NCBI GenBank assembly: GCA_020848695.1
Contig: JADLHT010000017.1
Coordinates: forward strand, 103,478-167,477
Length of the DNA stretch: 64,000 nucleotides
Direction: 5' to 3'
Source of the DNA: Saprospiraceae bacterium
Lineage (GTDB): Bacteria; Bacteroidota; Bacteroidia; Chitinophagales; Saprospiraceae
The position numbers and the translations under genes were made by a program. Numbering within the stretch: the stretch's first letter is position 1; every line of letters begins with the position of its first letter. The notes under the pieces were generated by a model. The model was given only the letters and a program-made list of their open reading frames with translations. It was not told the origin of the DNA and did not search any database. Below are positions 42,934-52,436 of this stretch, piece by piece.

Positions 42934-45363
42934 ATGAAGTATTTGATGATCATCATACCATTTATTTTTGTCAATTCATTGCAAGGACAATGTGATTTAG
43001 TTGGTTCTGTATTAGATTCATCTGGTCAGGCATTTGTCAATATGGAGATTAGAATAACCCAGCTCGATCTAATTGCCAGAACAGATAAGAACGGTGCGTT
43101 TAAATTTGAAAACATCAAAGAAGGTGAGTATGCTTTAGCATTAGATCATGAGTTTGATATAGAGTACCGAAAAGTTATTGTCAAGAGCGGCTCAAATTAT
43201 TTTCATGCTATTATAGATCGAAGGATAAGATTTGACGAAGTGACGGTTATTCAATCAAGATTAGAACAGGCCAATTTAAACTCTACACAGAATCTGCTTT
43301 TGCCTGAGATTGAAGATAGAATTACAGAGAAAGATATTCCTTATATCCTCGAGACTTTACCTAATATTCAAGTACAATCAGACGCAGGAAATGGGGTAGG
43401 ATATACTGAAGTTCGAATAAGGGGTATTGATCCACAGCACATACAATATAGTTTAAACGGAATCCCGTTAAATGATGCCGAATCCTCCAGAATGTATTTG
43501 GTTGATATCCCAGATATGATTAATAGCACAGATAAGTTAAGCGTTCATTCCGGTTTTGTTCCAGGAAGATCAGGATCTGGTGCATTTGGGGCTTCCATCG
43601 ATTTGTTTACAAACCGAATGTATTTTAAGCCATTTGCGAAAATTAAAACTAGATTCGGTTCATACAATAATTCTTCCTTTTCGTTACAAGGCAATTCAGG
43701 ATTAATAGAGGGGAAGTATAATTTAGAAGTCAGATTGAGTGGCCAAAAATCAGATGGATTTATTGACCGATCATCAAGTAGACTAAAATCATTCAGTATT
43801 TCAGGTACAAGAATATCAAAAAACTATAATTTGAGATTTAATATTTTCAATGGAAGAGAGACCGTTCAACAAGCATGGAATGGACTGCCATACAAATATT
43901 TTTATATTGATTCGCTTTATACATATAATTCTGCAGGTCAAGAAAGGCCAAATGAACCCTATAAGAATGAGATTGATTACTATAAACAAACTCATGTACA
44001 GTTTTTTTATAATCAGGCAATCGGAAGAAGCACGATTTCCTTACATTCTAACTATACCAGAGGTATCGGTTATTTTGAAAATTACAAGGCAGATCAGGTA
44101 TTAATAAATTACGGATTAACTAATCCGTTTTCCGATAAATCTGATATAATAAGACAAAAGTGGCTTGACAATCATTTTCTTTATCAGTATGCCGGTATTG
44201 AAACGAGATGGAATAGAAAACTTTCTATCACCGGAGGGATCGCTCTGTCATATTATCTTGGAAATCAATTTGGAAAGGCAATTTGGTCAGATTTAGAAGA
44301 AACTGAAAATTTAAATTCGCGATACTATAACAACAATAGCAGAAAAATGGAATTTGGTTCAATTTTAAAATTGAACTATGCTATAAACCAAAAGTTCTCT
44401 ACCGGAATTGATTTTCATCACAGGACAATTCAATACTCAATAACAGGATTGGATGAGGTATATGGTAATCTTAAATACAACCAAGATTATAATCTTTTTT
44501 CACCAAAATTATATCTAATTTCGAATTTTCATAAAAATTTGAAGTTAGATTTCTCAGCTGCTTATTATGAGCGAGAACCCAACAGACAGGACGTTTTGAG
44601 TAATCCTTATGTTAATAAAGAGAAATTAATCGCTCTTGATTTAGGATTGAAATATACCTTTCTTAAAGAATCAAGTTTCAAGATTAATCTCTATTCAATG
44701 AATTATAGAGACTACCTTGCTCTAAATGGAGAAATTAACAATACGGGAGACCCTTTACGAATAAATATTGATAACGCATATAGACGTGGAATTGAGGGGT
44801 CATTGTTCTTTAAGACATTCAAAAGGATAGAACTTGTTGTTTCTGGCAGTCTTTCCAATAACAAAACTAAAAATTATAATCAAAAAGTTATCGAATTCTA
44901 TAACCCTACACTTACTTATAAAGATTATTTTAAAAAATCGACAAATCTTGCATTTTCACCATCAATTGTACACTATGCAGAATTAAAATTCAAAGCATTT
45001 AATTCAAAAAAGGATATTCATCAAATTTATTTTTCAATAGGGCATAAATTTGTTTCATCACAATATTTGGATTTATCAAATGAAAAATTTTCAAAATTAC
45101 TTTCGTATCAGATCCTTCATGCTAAAGTTAATTATAAGCTTGAATTAAAAAAGATATCATTAAGTTGCTTTTTTCAATTGAATAATATTTTAAATGAAAG
45201 ATATAGCAGCAATGGGTGGTTAAGTACGTATTTTGTTGGAAACAATCCATCATCAGCAGATGGTGATCCTTATGCGGGATACGATAGTGAACTATTATAT
45301 TATAAAGGTTTATTCCCTCAAGCTTTGCGGCATTCTAGCTTTGGTGTTGATATCGGTTTCTAG
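42934..45363 (+). CDS. TonB-dependent receptor, probable thiamine importer
   Basis: An 809-aa outer-membrane receptor. After the signal peptide (MKYLMIIIPFIFVNSLQG) comes a carboxypeptidase-regulatory-like domain (about 20-100; LVGSVLDSSGQAF). The plug (about 115-220; VEVRIRGIDPQHIQYSLNGIPLND pattern) and a 22-strand-type barrel ending in a terminal Phe (SFGVDIGF) follow. The TPP riboswitch directly upstream shows the gene is controlled by thiamine status, so uptake of thiamine, its phosphate or a precursor is the best guess. No inner-membrane partner such as PnuT follows. The stop overlaps the stop of the next, convergent gene within CTAG. Confidence 0.92.
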   Translation: MKYLMIIIPFIFVNSLQGQCDLVGSVLDSSGQAFVNMEIRITQLDLIARTDKNGAFKFENIKEGEYALALDHEFDIEYRKVIVKSGSNYFHAIIDRRIRFDEVTVIQSRLEQANLNSTQNLLLPEIEDRITEKDIPYILETLPNIQVQSDAGNGVGYTEVRIRGIDPQHIQYSLNGIPLNDAESSRMYLVDIPDMINSTDKLSVHSGFVPGRSGSGAFGASIDLFTNRMYFKPFAKIKTRFGSYNNSSFSLQGNSGLIEGKYNLEVRLSGQKSDGFIDRSSSRLKSFSISGTRISKNYNLRFNIFNGRETVQQAWNGLPYKYFYIDSLYTYNSAGQERPNEPYKNEIDYYKQTHVQFFYNQAIGRSTISLHSNYTRGIGYFENYKADQVLINYGLTNPFSDKSDIIRQKWLDNHFLYQYAGIETRWNRKLSITGGIALSYYLGNQFGKAIWSDLEETENLNSRYYNNNSRKMEFGSILKLNYAINQKFSTGIDFHHRTIQYSITGLDEVYGNLKYNQDYNLFSPKLYLISNFHKNLKLDFSAAYYEREPNRQDVLSNPYVNKEKLIALDLGLKYTFLKESSFKINLYSMNYRDYLALNGEINNTGDPLRINIDNAYRRGIEGSLFFKTFKRIELVVSGSLSNNKTKNYNQKVIEFYNPTLTYKDYFKKSTNLAFSPSIVHYAELKFKAFNSKKDIHQIYFSIGHKFVSSQYLDLSNEKFSKLLSYQILHAKVNYKLELKKISLSCFFQLNNILNERYSSNGWLSTYFVGNNPSSADGDPYAGYDSELLYYKGLFPQALRHSSFGVDIGF

Positions 45364-45989
45364 AAATTCCAGGTAACACCGGCGCGATATTGGAATGGCA
45401 ATTGAGCTGAATTTTTGGGAGCTAGAAAGTCGTACATTATATAGAATTCATAGGACCATATTGAGGGTGGATTATATCCGATTCCAACAAGAAATTGATC
45501 CTGCCAAAGTCGTTCTGTTATTAGTTTGTTGTCGGCGGAAATGTCTATTATAGATAAAGAAGAATTGTAAGAATATTCAATATGTGCAAAAATTGAAGTT
45601 AAAAATTTAGCTCTGGCAAATACACCTCCACCAAAAGTATAGGAATTCAATTTAATAATTTCAGGGTTATTATCAAATCGGCCTCCAAAGTAGTTAATTT
45701 CAGCTCTTGGACCTATCGATAGCCAGTTTGTCAGTTTGTATCCTGCAATAGGCGCGATTCCGAAAGTAAAAATATTTCCAGGGACGCTTGAAGATAGTGA
45801 ATAACTACCAAATCCCAGATTGATTCCGCCTCCGAACCAAAATTTTTCCAATCGGAATGGGTTTTCTTCATCCTTTTTCTTCTTTTTAGATTTTGTACTG
45901 GTTGATTTTTTAGTCGATTGCGCTTCTAATTGTGGTGGATTTACACTGGAAAATGATAATAAAACCAACAGGATAAATATTTTATTCAT
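45360..45989 (-). CDS. Small outer-membrane beta-barrel-like protein
   Basis: A 209-aa protein with signal peptide (MNKIFILLVLLSFSSVNPP), then a Lys/Ser/Thr-rich linker (KSTSTKSKKKKKDEEN). A 150-residue Gly- and aromatic-rich region follows (WFGGGINLGFGSYSL; YTFGGGVFARAKF) and ends in the strand YRAGVTWNF with a C-terminal Phe. This matches the small 8-stranded barrel class, but the family is not named by sight. The polybasic linker is unusual for a barrel and could bind a negative surface. It converges with the receptor gene with overlapping stop codons. Confidence 0.65.
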   Translation of the reverse strand: MNKIFILLVLLSFSSVNPPQLEAQSTKKSTSTKSKKKKKDEENPFRLEKFWFGGGINLGFGSYSLSSSVPGNIFTFGIAPIAGYKLTNWLSIGPRAEINYFGGRFDNNPEIIKLNSYTFGGGVFARAKFLTSIFAHIEYSYNSSLSIIDISADNKLITERLWQDQFLVGIGYNPPSIWSYEFYIMYDFLAPKNSAQLPFQYRAGVTWNF

Positions 45990-46068
45990 TTATAATATAT
46001 TGAATATTAATTAATTATATAGTTTATTTAAGAGATTAGAAAAATTCGGTTCCAAGTTTAAATATTAC

Positions 46069-46076
46069 TATTTTTG
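46069..46076 (+). promoter_or_regulatory. Promoter -7 box of metalloprotease 1
   Basis: TATTTTTG is an exact TAnnTTTG match 24 nt before the ATG at 46101. Confidence 0.45.
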
Positions 46077-46100
46077 TGATCTAAATATATAATTAGCAAA

Positions 46101-49100
46101 ATGTCGATAAGAAAAGCCTTATTTTTTCTGTTGCTTGTAGGAAACACAGTTTTAGCACAACAGTTTAACGCAATATCTTTCAGCCATCCCGATCAAAAAG
46201 AATTAAACGCCAAATTTAAGAATTATAGTTTAGTTAGTCTGGATCTTAATTCATTACAAAGTATTTTAAATCAAAGAGGCAATACACATTCATTTCAAAT
46301 TAACGCTGAGACCTTTAATTGGGATATCGTTTTATCTGAATTTAATATGTATAAAGAAGACTATTTTTCAGCGGTTGGTACAGATGGGAAGATATTAAAA
46401 TCAACGCTTAAGAAGTTTAGAACATTTAATGTTATAAATAAATCAGCCAGAGGAGCAATTTCCTGTTTTGTTACCGGAGATCAGTATTTATATGGGTATG
46501 TGCAGGATGGCGGTATTAAAAGATTTATAGAGCCTTTAAGTTATTATTTACCCAATTGTAAGCCGAATGAATTTTTAATATATTTGGAAACAGACGTAAT
46601 TCCTGTTGAAGGAGTTAGATGTGCTGCAGATGAGTTAGAAGAAAACAAACATCGACATCAGGAAGAAATTGTCAATAATAACAGAGCGGGATGTGTTTCT
46701 ATAGATATTGCCCTCTCATGTGATAAGACAGTACATGATAAACGGGGCGGTGTTAATCAGGCTGAAGCCTGGATGTTTTCAATATTAGCTCTTGTTCAAA
46801 CAAATTATGATAATGAATTTAATGTTTCAATAGAATTTGGTGTTTCTGCAACTTTTGTTCCTACAACTTCTGGTTCAGATCCATGGAATGGTATTAATAG
46901 TATTGATGGTCAATTAACGACTCATCGGAGCTGGGCGAATGGAGGAGGATATGGTGCAAACTATGCTGTAGCTACAAATTGGACGACCAAGTTTACGAGT
47001 GGAGCTATAGGGTTGGCTTATGTTGGAACAATGTGCGGAGGATCAAGATACAATGTATGTTCAGATTTTGGAGGTGCTAATGGTCTGTTGCGCTGTCTTC
47101 AATCTCATGAATTAGGTCACAATTTTAATTCCGGTCATGACGGTGGTGGTGGATTTATTATGTCTCCTTCAGTAAGCGGGACAAATGTCTGGTCACCTAA
47201 CTCAATTAACGTAATTAATAATTATGTAAATTCAATTGGTTGTAAAGGGACTTGTAGCGGTGGAGAACCACCTGTGGCCGATTTTTCTGGAATACCGGAG
47301 CAAGTCTGTCCAAATGGTGTAGTAAACTTTACAGACGAATCAAGCAATACTCCAACGCAATGGCAATGGACATTTCCCGGCGGAACACCATCAAGTTCTA
47401 CACTCAAAAACCCTTCAATAGTTTATAAAACTACAGGGGTTTATGATGTGACATTAAAAGCAACAAACTCTTTTGGAAATAATACCAAAACAATTCAAAA
47501 ATATATAGAAGTGTTGCCTTTGGTTGTAAATAGTTTTTCAGCATTTTCGATTGATCGCGACCTTTATACAACCAATACTTCTCAAAATGCAGATTTTTAC
47601 GAATGGAAATTTGGTGATGGAAATACCTCAAATGAAGAAGAACCCATACATACCTATGATAAGGATGGGACCTATACGGTTGAATTATGTGCATACAATA
47701 CTTGTGGCAAAGTCTGTAAAAAAATTACGGTCAACGTTTTTACTCCGGTCGAAGCCAATTTTACAGCTGAAGTACAAGAGGGATGCACTAGTTTAAAAGT
47801 TCAATATAGAAATCAATCATCTTCTAATGCAACAACTTTTGCATGGAGTTTTCCGGGTGGGAATCCAAGCGTTTCTACCTTAAAAGAACCTTTGGTTACC
47901 TATTCTATTAAAGGTGTATTTGATGCGAAGCTAGTTGCTTCTAACCCTAAATTTAACAGCACGAAATTTGAAAAATCATTTATTAGAGTCGATTCAAAAC
48001 CTATTGCAGAATTTGATCATAAAGCTCCATTAGGAAAAACTATTGAGTTTGTCAATAATACAGTTGATACCATCTTCCCATGGAAGTATAAATACGAATG
48101 GAACTTTGGAGACAGTTTAACAAGCACAGAGAAAAATCCAACTCATACATTTGCTAAAAGTGGCAAGTTTAATGTATGTCTAATAACTGATAATTCATGT
48201 GCTAAAGACACAGTTTGTAAAGAAGTTGAAATTTCAAGTCTTTTGAATGCATCATTTACTGTTCAAAACAATAAAGGTTGTGTACCTTATATATTTGATT
48301 TTAAAAATACCTCAACCGGTGCTACTGCATTTAAATGGAGTTTTCCAGGTGGTATTCCCAATACTTCAACAGATATAAATCCAAGGATTGCTTATAATAT
48401 TAAAGGAAAATACAAAGTAAGTTTGACTGCTTATAGCGCAAATGATAGTACTGTTATTATTCAAGACTCTGTGATAAATGTAAATGAAAAGCCTACAGCC
48501 CTTTTTAATCAAGCCGTAAAACAATATACCGTAAAATTTAATAATCAATCACTAAATGGCATAACTTATTCTTGGAATTTTGGTGATAATTCCCCGGTAA
48601 GCAATGAGCAGAATCCGGAGCATACTTATGCCCGAGAAGGTGAGTTTGATGTTGAATTAACTGTAAGTAATGAATGTGGGGAAAGTAAAATAAAATCCAA
48701 GGCGATTGTTTATCTAATACCTAAAATAGATTTTGGAGTAAATAAAAGTGAAATATGTGTAGGTGATTTAGCTCAATTTATTGATCAAAGTTCAAAAGAT
48801 GTTAATGATTGGAAATGGCAAATAGAAGGAGGAACTCCATCTGTTAGCACTGATAAAAATCCGATAAGCAGATTTAATAAGCCCGGTATTTATACCATTA
48901 AGCTTTCTGTTAAAAATTCAAATGGAGAAAACTCTATAATCAAGACAGGATATATTCAAGTTAAGTCCTCAGTTCTTTGCCCTAAGCGGGGAGGAAAGAA
49001 AAATGATGTTCCTTGGATTAGCACTGAAGGAGAAGAGGTTGTAAGCTCCAGAATAAAGAATAACTATGGCGATGTTTATTTGTACCCTAATCCTAGTACC

Positions 49101-49319
49101 GGAATATTTTATCTGGACTTTGTAGATCCAATTCTAATTGATAGCAAGAATTTTCAGATATATAACTCAAATGGTATTAGAATAAATGAACTGCATTTCA
49201 GGACTTTGAATAAAACTCGGATCGAAATGGATTTTTCCGAACTTTCTAGCGGAGTTTACTCGTTGAATATTTTAACTAAAGAAGGAGTACTTACAAAGAA
49301 ATTTGTAATATTAAAATAA
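46101..49319 (+). CDS. Secreted zinc metalloprotease (reprolysin-like) with seven PKD domains, T9SS type A
   Basis: A 1072-aa protein: signal peptide (MSIRKALFFLLLVGNTVLAQ), a propeptide-like region (to about 200), and a catalytic domain (about 200-385). The zinc motif HELGHNFNSGHD lies near 336, followed by a Met-turn FIMSPS. I count seven PKD-type modules (about 391-955), each with a pattern like FxWxFPGGxP or YxWNFGD. The last 75 residues (LYPNPSTGIFYLDF ... GVYSLNILTKEG) are a type A T9SS sorting domain. Expected site: cell surface or medium. The substrate is unknown. The gene has its own promoter and a terminator after it. Its 913-aa neighbour is a paralog. Confidence 0.92.
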   Translation: MSIRKALFFLLLVGNTVLAQQFNAISFSHPDQKELNAKFKNYSLVSLDLNSLQSILNQRGNTHSFQINAETFNWDIVLSEFNMYKEDYFSAVGTDGKILKSTLKKFRTFNVINKSARGAISCFVTGDQYLYGYVQDGGIKRFIEPLSYYLPNCKPNEFLIYLETDVIPVEGVRCAADELEENKHRHQEEIVNNNRAGCVSIDIALSCDKTVHDKRGGVNQAEAWMFSILALVQTNYDNEFNVSIEFGVSATFVPTTSGSDPWNGINSIDGQLTTHRSWANGGGYGANYAVATNWTTKFTSGAIGLAYVGTMCGGSRYNVCSDFGGANGLLRCLQSHELGHNFNSGHDGGGGFIMSPSVSGTNVWSPNSINVINNYVNSIGCKGTCSGGEPPVADFSGIPEQVCPNGVVNFTDESSNTPTQWQWTFPGGTPSSSTLKNPSIVYKTTGVYDVTLKATNSFGNNTKTIQKYIEVLPLVVNSFSAFSIDRDLYTTNTSQNADFYEWKFGDGNTSNEEEPIHTYDKDGTYTVELCAYNTCGKVCKKITVNVFTPVEANFTAEVQEGCTSLKVQYRNQSSSNATTFAWSFPGGNPSVSTLKEPLVTYSIKGVFDAKLVASNPKFNSTKFEKSFIRVDSKPIAEFDHKAPLGKTIEFVNNTVDTIFPWKYKYEWNFGDSLTSTEKNPTHTFAKSGKFNVCLITDNSCAKDTVCKEVEISSLLNASFTVQNNKGCVPYIFDFKNTSTGATAFKWSFPGGIPNTSTDINPRIAYNIKGKYKVSLTAYSANDSTVIIQDSVINVNEKPTALFNQAVKQYTVKFNNQSLNGITYSWNFGDNSPVSNEQNPEHTYAREGEFDVELTVSNECGESKIKSKAIVYLIPKIDFGVNKSEICVGDLAQFIDQSSKDVNDWKWQIEGGTPSVSTDKNPISRFNKPGIYTIKLSVKNSNGENSIIKTGYIQVKSSVLCPKRGGKKNDVPWISTEGEEVVSSRIKNNYGDVYLYPNPSTGIFYLDFVDPILIDSKNFQIYNSNGIRINELHFRTLNKTRIEMDFSELSSGVYSLNILTKEGVLTKKFVILK

Positions 49320-49341
49320 ATTTTATAGACTACAAATCTTC

Positions 49342-49376
49342 TGAGCCTGGTTAGTAATAGCCGGGCTCATTTTTTT
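49342..49376 (+). terminator. Intrinsic terminator after metalloprotease 1
   Basis: GAGCCTGG and CCGGGCTC form an 8-bp stem (one G-U pair) with a 10-nt loop, followed by A then seven T residues. This means the two protease genes are separate transcripts. Confidence 0.85.
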
Positions 49377-49501
49377 ATGTTTTATTAAAGGAATAATCGC
49401 AATGATTCTGAAATCCACATTTTGAATTTGATTTCTTCTAATTTTGGAAGTGGATTTGATTAGATATTTAAGCAGAAAAGTTTTAATATTAAAAAAAATC
49501 T

Positions 49502-49509
49502 TACTTTTG
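49502..49509 (+). promoter_or_regulatory. Promoter -7 box of metalloprotease 2
   Basis: TACTTTTG is an exact TAnnTTTG match 26 nt before the ATG at 49536. Confidence 0.5.
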
Positions 49510-49535
49510 TTAACTATTCAAACAAACTACTCTAC

Positions 49536-52277
49536 ATGAATAAATTACATTTAACAATTCTTGTAATTATAATAAATTGTTTTAAGTTAGACGGACAAGC
49601 TGTAAAGTTGTTAGAAATTGAAAACAGATATGAAGTTCTTGAAAGAAAATTTAAGAATTACAAAATTGTATCCATAGATGCCAATCAACTACTTATCGAA
49701 ATTGATAATAAAGAGAGTAAAAAAATTATGCATCTTAATGGTGAAGATATTCAAGTTGATTTGGAGTTAATTGAATATACGTTATTTAATCCTCAATTTA
49801 AAAGATTAATAGGAATTGATACAAATAAAGTTATTGAGTCACACAATAAATCTTCAGTACGTACATTCCGCTGCTTTCAATTGGAGTATCCCAACCAATA
49901 TACTGCGTTGACGATTGCTCCAAATTTTATTTATGGGTATTTTAATTTTAAAGGAAAACGGATGTTTATAGAACCTTTGGACTATTTGTTGGCTCATAAA
50001 TATAAAAATCAATATGTTCTTTATTATGAAGAAGATGTTATAAAATTCTCTGAGGTAAAATGTGGATCTGACGAAATTGCCGAAAATAAGTTTTATAAGT
50101 CAGATTCCCATAACGCGTCTCGAGCAGGTTGTATTACAGTTGATGTGGCTTTAGCTGCGGACAAAACAATTTTTGATAACAAAGGTGGAGTAAGTGGTTC
50201 GGAAGCATTCATGATTGGAGTTTTGAATAATGTTCAAACGAATTACGACGATGAATTTGCAAGCTCAATCGAGTTAAGTGTTTCGGCCTTATTTGTTGCC
50301 GAAACAAGCTCAGGTGATCCTTGGAATGCAACTTTTAACATTAATCAACATTTAGAGATACATAAAAATTGGGCGAATGGAGGAGGTTATGGAGGAGCAT
50401 CATACTCTGTTGCGACAGCCTGGTCACGAAAATATACATCTGGGGCGATTGGTGTTGCATATTTAGGAGCTGTATGTTCAAGTATAAGATATAATGTCTG
50501 CAGCGATTTTGGAGGAACTTCATCTGCTCTTCGTGTACTTCAGGCACACGAAATGGGCCATAATTTTAATTGTATTCACGATGGAGCAGGTTCAGGCTTT
50601 ATTATGGCTCCTTCTGTAAACGGTTCAAATACATGGTCATCTGCTTCGATCTCTGCTGTCAATGCATTTGTTCCTACCTTAGGCTGCGTTGGTATTTGTA
50701 ATGGAGGTGACCCGCCTGTAGCTGAATTTGATGGAATGCCTACTACAATCTGCCCTAATAAAATTGTTCATTTTACAGATATGTCTTTTGGTTTTCCAAA
50801 TCAATGGACCTGGACTTTCGCCGGCGGTACCCCGTCCACTTCTACACAACAGCACCCACAAGTAATTTATAAGAATCCCGGTCTCTACGATGTTACTTTG
50901 AAAATCTCAAATGCCTTCGGTTCTAATTCTGTAACGAAGAAAGGTTTTATTGAAGTAATTCCAGCGGTTACCAATTCTTTTACTGCATATACAATAGGAA
51001 ATAAACTGATAACTGAAAATAATTCCCAGGATGCCGATCAAAATCTATGGAAATTCGGGGATTCTAATACTTCAACTGAATCAGATCCTGTTCATACTTA
51101 TCAACGGGATGGGAATTATAATGTCGAACTTTGCGCAACTAATACATGCGGAACGGTATGTAAAACAACAAAAGTAATTGTTTTAACTCCGGTTGTTTCT
51201 GATTTCATAGCCGACACAACACAAGGTTGTGGGCCACTGACAATAAAATTTAAAAATAAATCTTCAGATAATTCTACTAGTTATTTTTGGACTTTTCCGG
51301 GAGGTAATCCTTCTTCTTCTCATGCCAAAGAACCAATAATTAGTTATTATGGTAGAGGCATGTTTGATGTTAGTTTAAAGGTAAGTAATTCAAAATTTGA
51401 CAGCACTAAAGTAATAAAGGAGTGTGTCAAAATTGAAACTTCACCCATTGTTGGATTTGTTACAACCCGCTTGAGTCATAATCAAATAGAATTCAAGGAT
51501 ACTACTTCTGAAAGTATAGTCGGAATTCGAAATAAAATATTATGGGATCTCGGTGATGGATCTCAAAGTGTATTAAAAAATCACATCCATGAATTTAAAC
51601 GACCTGGAAAATACAATGTTTGTCTAACTGTTGAAAATTCTTGTGGAAAACTAACTACTTGTAATGAAGTTGAAATCGAAAACGTCTTGCTTCCTTCTTT
51701 TGAAAGTAATAAAAGCGAATATTGTATTTCCGATGAAGTTCAGTTTATTAATTCATCTTTTGGAATAGGAGACTTAAATTGGGAATTTCCAGGATCGCAG
51801 ACTTTAAGTAGTAGTGATAATCAACCTACTATAAAATATTTAAAACCCGGAAGGTATGATGTACGCCTAACGATGAAAAATTCTTCAGACAGTGTAAGTC
51901 TTGTGAAAAATGATTACATATATATCAAGTCTGCGATAAATTGCCCGGTACGAAGAGGTAAAAATAGAGTATTAGATAGTCCGGAATCCGAGGAAGATGA
52001 AATTGCTGGACGCATAAATTTGCGACATGACAAGTATTTTATAATTTATCCCAACCCCACTGACAATGGAATTTTTTCAATAGAACTTTTACCCAAAGAT
52101 GAACTTCAAAAAATAAATATATTCGATGCTCAGGGTAAAAGAATTAAGTTTAGTTATATCTTTTCTGAAGCCTCACACTTTGGTATTCAAATTGAAAATT
52201 GTCATAAAGGATTATATTTTGTGCATATTGAATCAAAGTATAATAAAATTATTGAAAAAATAGTAGTCTCTAATTAA
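49536..52277 (+). CDS. Secreted zinc metalloprotease with five PKD domains, T9SS type A (paralog)
   Basis: A 913-aa paralog of the preceding protein: signal peptide (MNKLHLTILVIIINCFKLDG), propeptide, and a catalytic domain with HEMGHNFNCIHD near 337 and FIMAPS. Five PKD-type modules follow, then a type A sorting domain (IIYPNPTDNGIFSIEL ... GLYFVHIESKYN). Modules 1-4 align with modules 1-4 of the neighbour and module 5 with its module 7, so the size difference of 159 residues equals two PKD units. The pre-sorting segment CPVRRGK matches CPKRGGK of the neighbour. It has its own promoter. Confidence 0.92.
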   Translation: MNKLHLTILVIIINCFKLDGQAVKLLEIENRYEVLERKFKNYKIVSIDANQLLIEIDNKESKKIMHLNGEDIQVDLELIEYTLFNPQFKRLIGIDTNKVIESHNKSSVRTFRCFQLEYPNQYTALTIAPNFIYGYFNFKGKRMFIEPLDYLLAHKYKNQYVLYYEEDVIKFSEVKCGSDEIAENKFYKSDSHNASRAGCITVDVALAADKTIFDNKGGVSGSEAFMIGVLNNVQTNYDDEFASSIELSVSALFVAETSSGDPWNATFNINQHLEIHKNWANGGGYGGASYSVATAWSRKYTSGAIGVAYLGAVCSSIRYNVCSDFGGTSSALRVLQAHEMGHNFNCIHDGAGSGFIMAPSVNGSNTWSSASISAVNAFVPTLGCVGICNGGDPPVAEFDGMPTTICPNKIVHFTDMSFGFPNQWTWTFAGGTPSTSTQQHPQVIYKNPGLYDVTLKISNAFGSNSVTKKGFIEVIPAVTNSFTAYTIGNKLITENNSQDADQNLWKFGDSNTSTESDPVHTYQRDGNYNVELCATNTCGTVCKTTKVIVLTPVVSDFIADTTQGCGPLTIKFKNKSSDNSTSYFWTFPGGNPSSSHAKEPIISYYGRGMFDVSLKVSNSKFDSTKVIKECVKIETSPIVGFVTTRLSHNQIEFKDTTSESIVGIRNKILWDLGDGSQSVLKNHIHEFKRPGKYNVCLTVENSCGKLTTCNEVEIENVLLPSFESNKSEYCISDEVQFINSSFGIGDLNWEFPGSQTLSSSDNQPTIKYLKPGRYDVRLTMKNSSDSVSLVKNDYIYIKSAINCPVRRGKNRVLDSPESEEDEIAGRINLRHDKYFIIYPNPTDNGIFSIELLPKDELQKINIFDAQGKRIKFSYIFSEASHFGIQIENCHKGLYFVHIESKYNKIIEKIVVSN

Positions 52278-52408
52278 GCAACGTTTCTTTAGAACAAGCT
52301 GTCATTAACAAGAAGACCAAAGTATTTTATAGAGATTGGAATTTACCAATTTAAGTATTTGAGTATCAGCACTTTAGTTATGGGACTAAAAAGCTGTCAA
52401 TAAAATAT

Positions 52409-52416
52409 TAAATTTG
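52409..52416 (+). promoter_or_regulatory. Promoter -7 box of the 1796-aa adhesin gene
   Basis: TAAATTTG is an exact TAnnTTTG match 20 nt before the ATG at 52437. Confidence 0.4.
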
Positions 52417-52436
52417 GCTTGTTTTCAAACTAAGAA

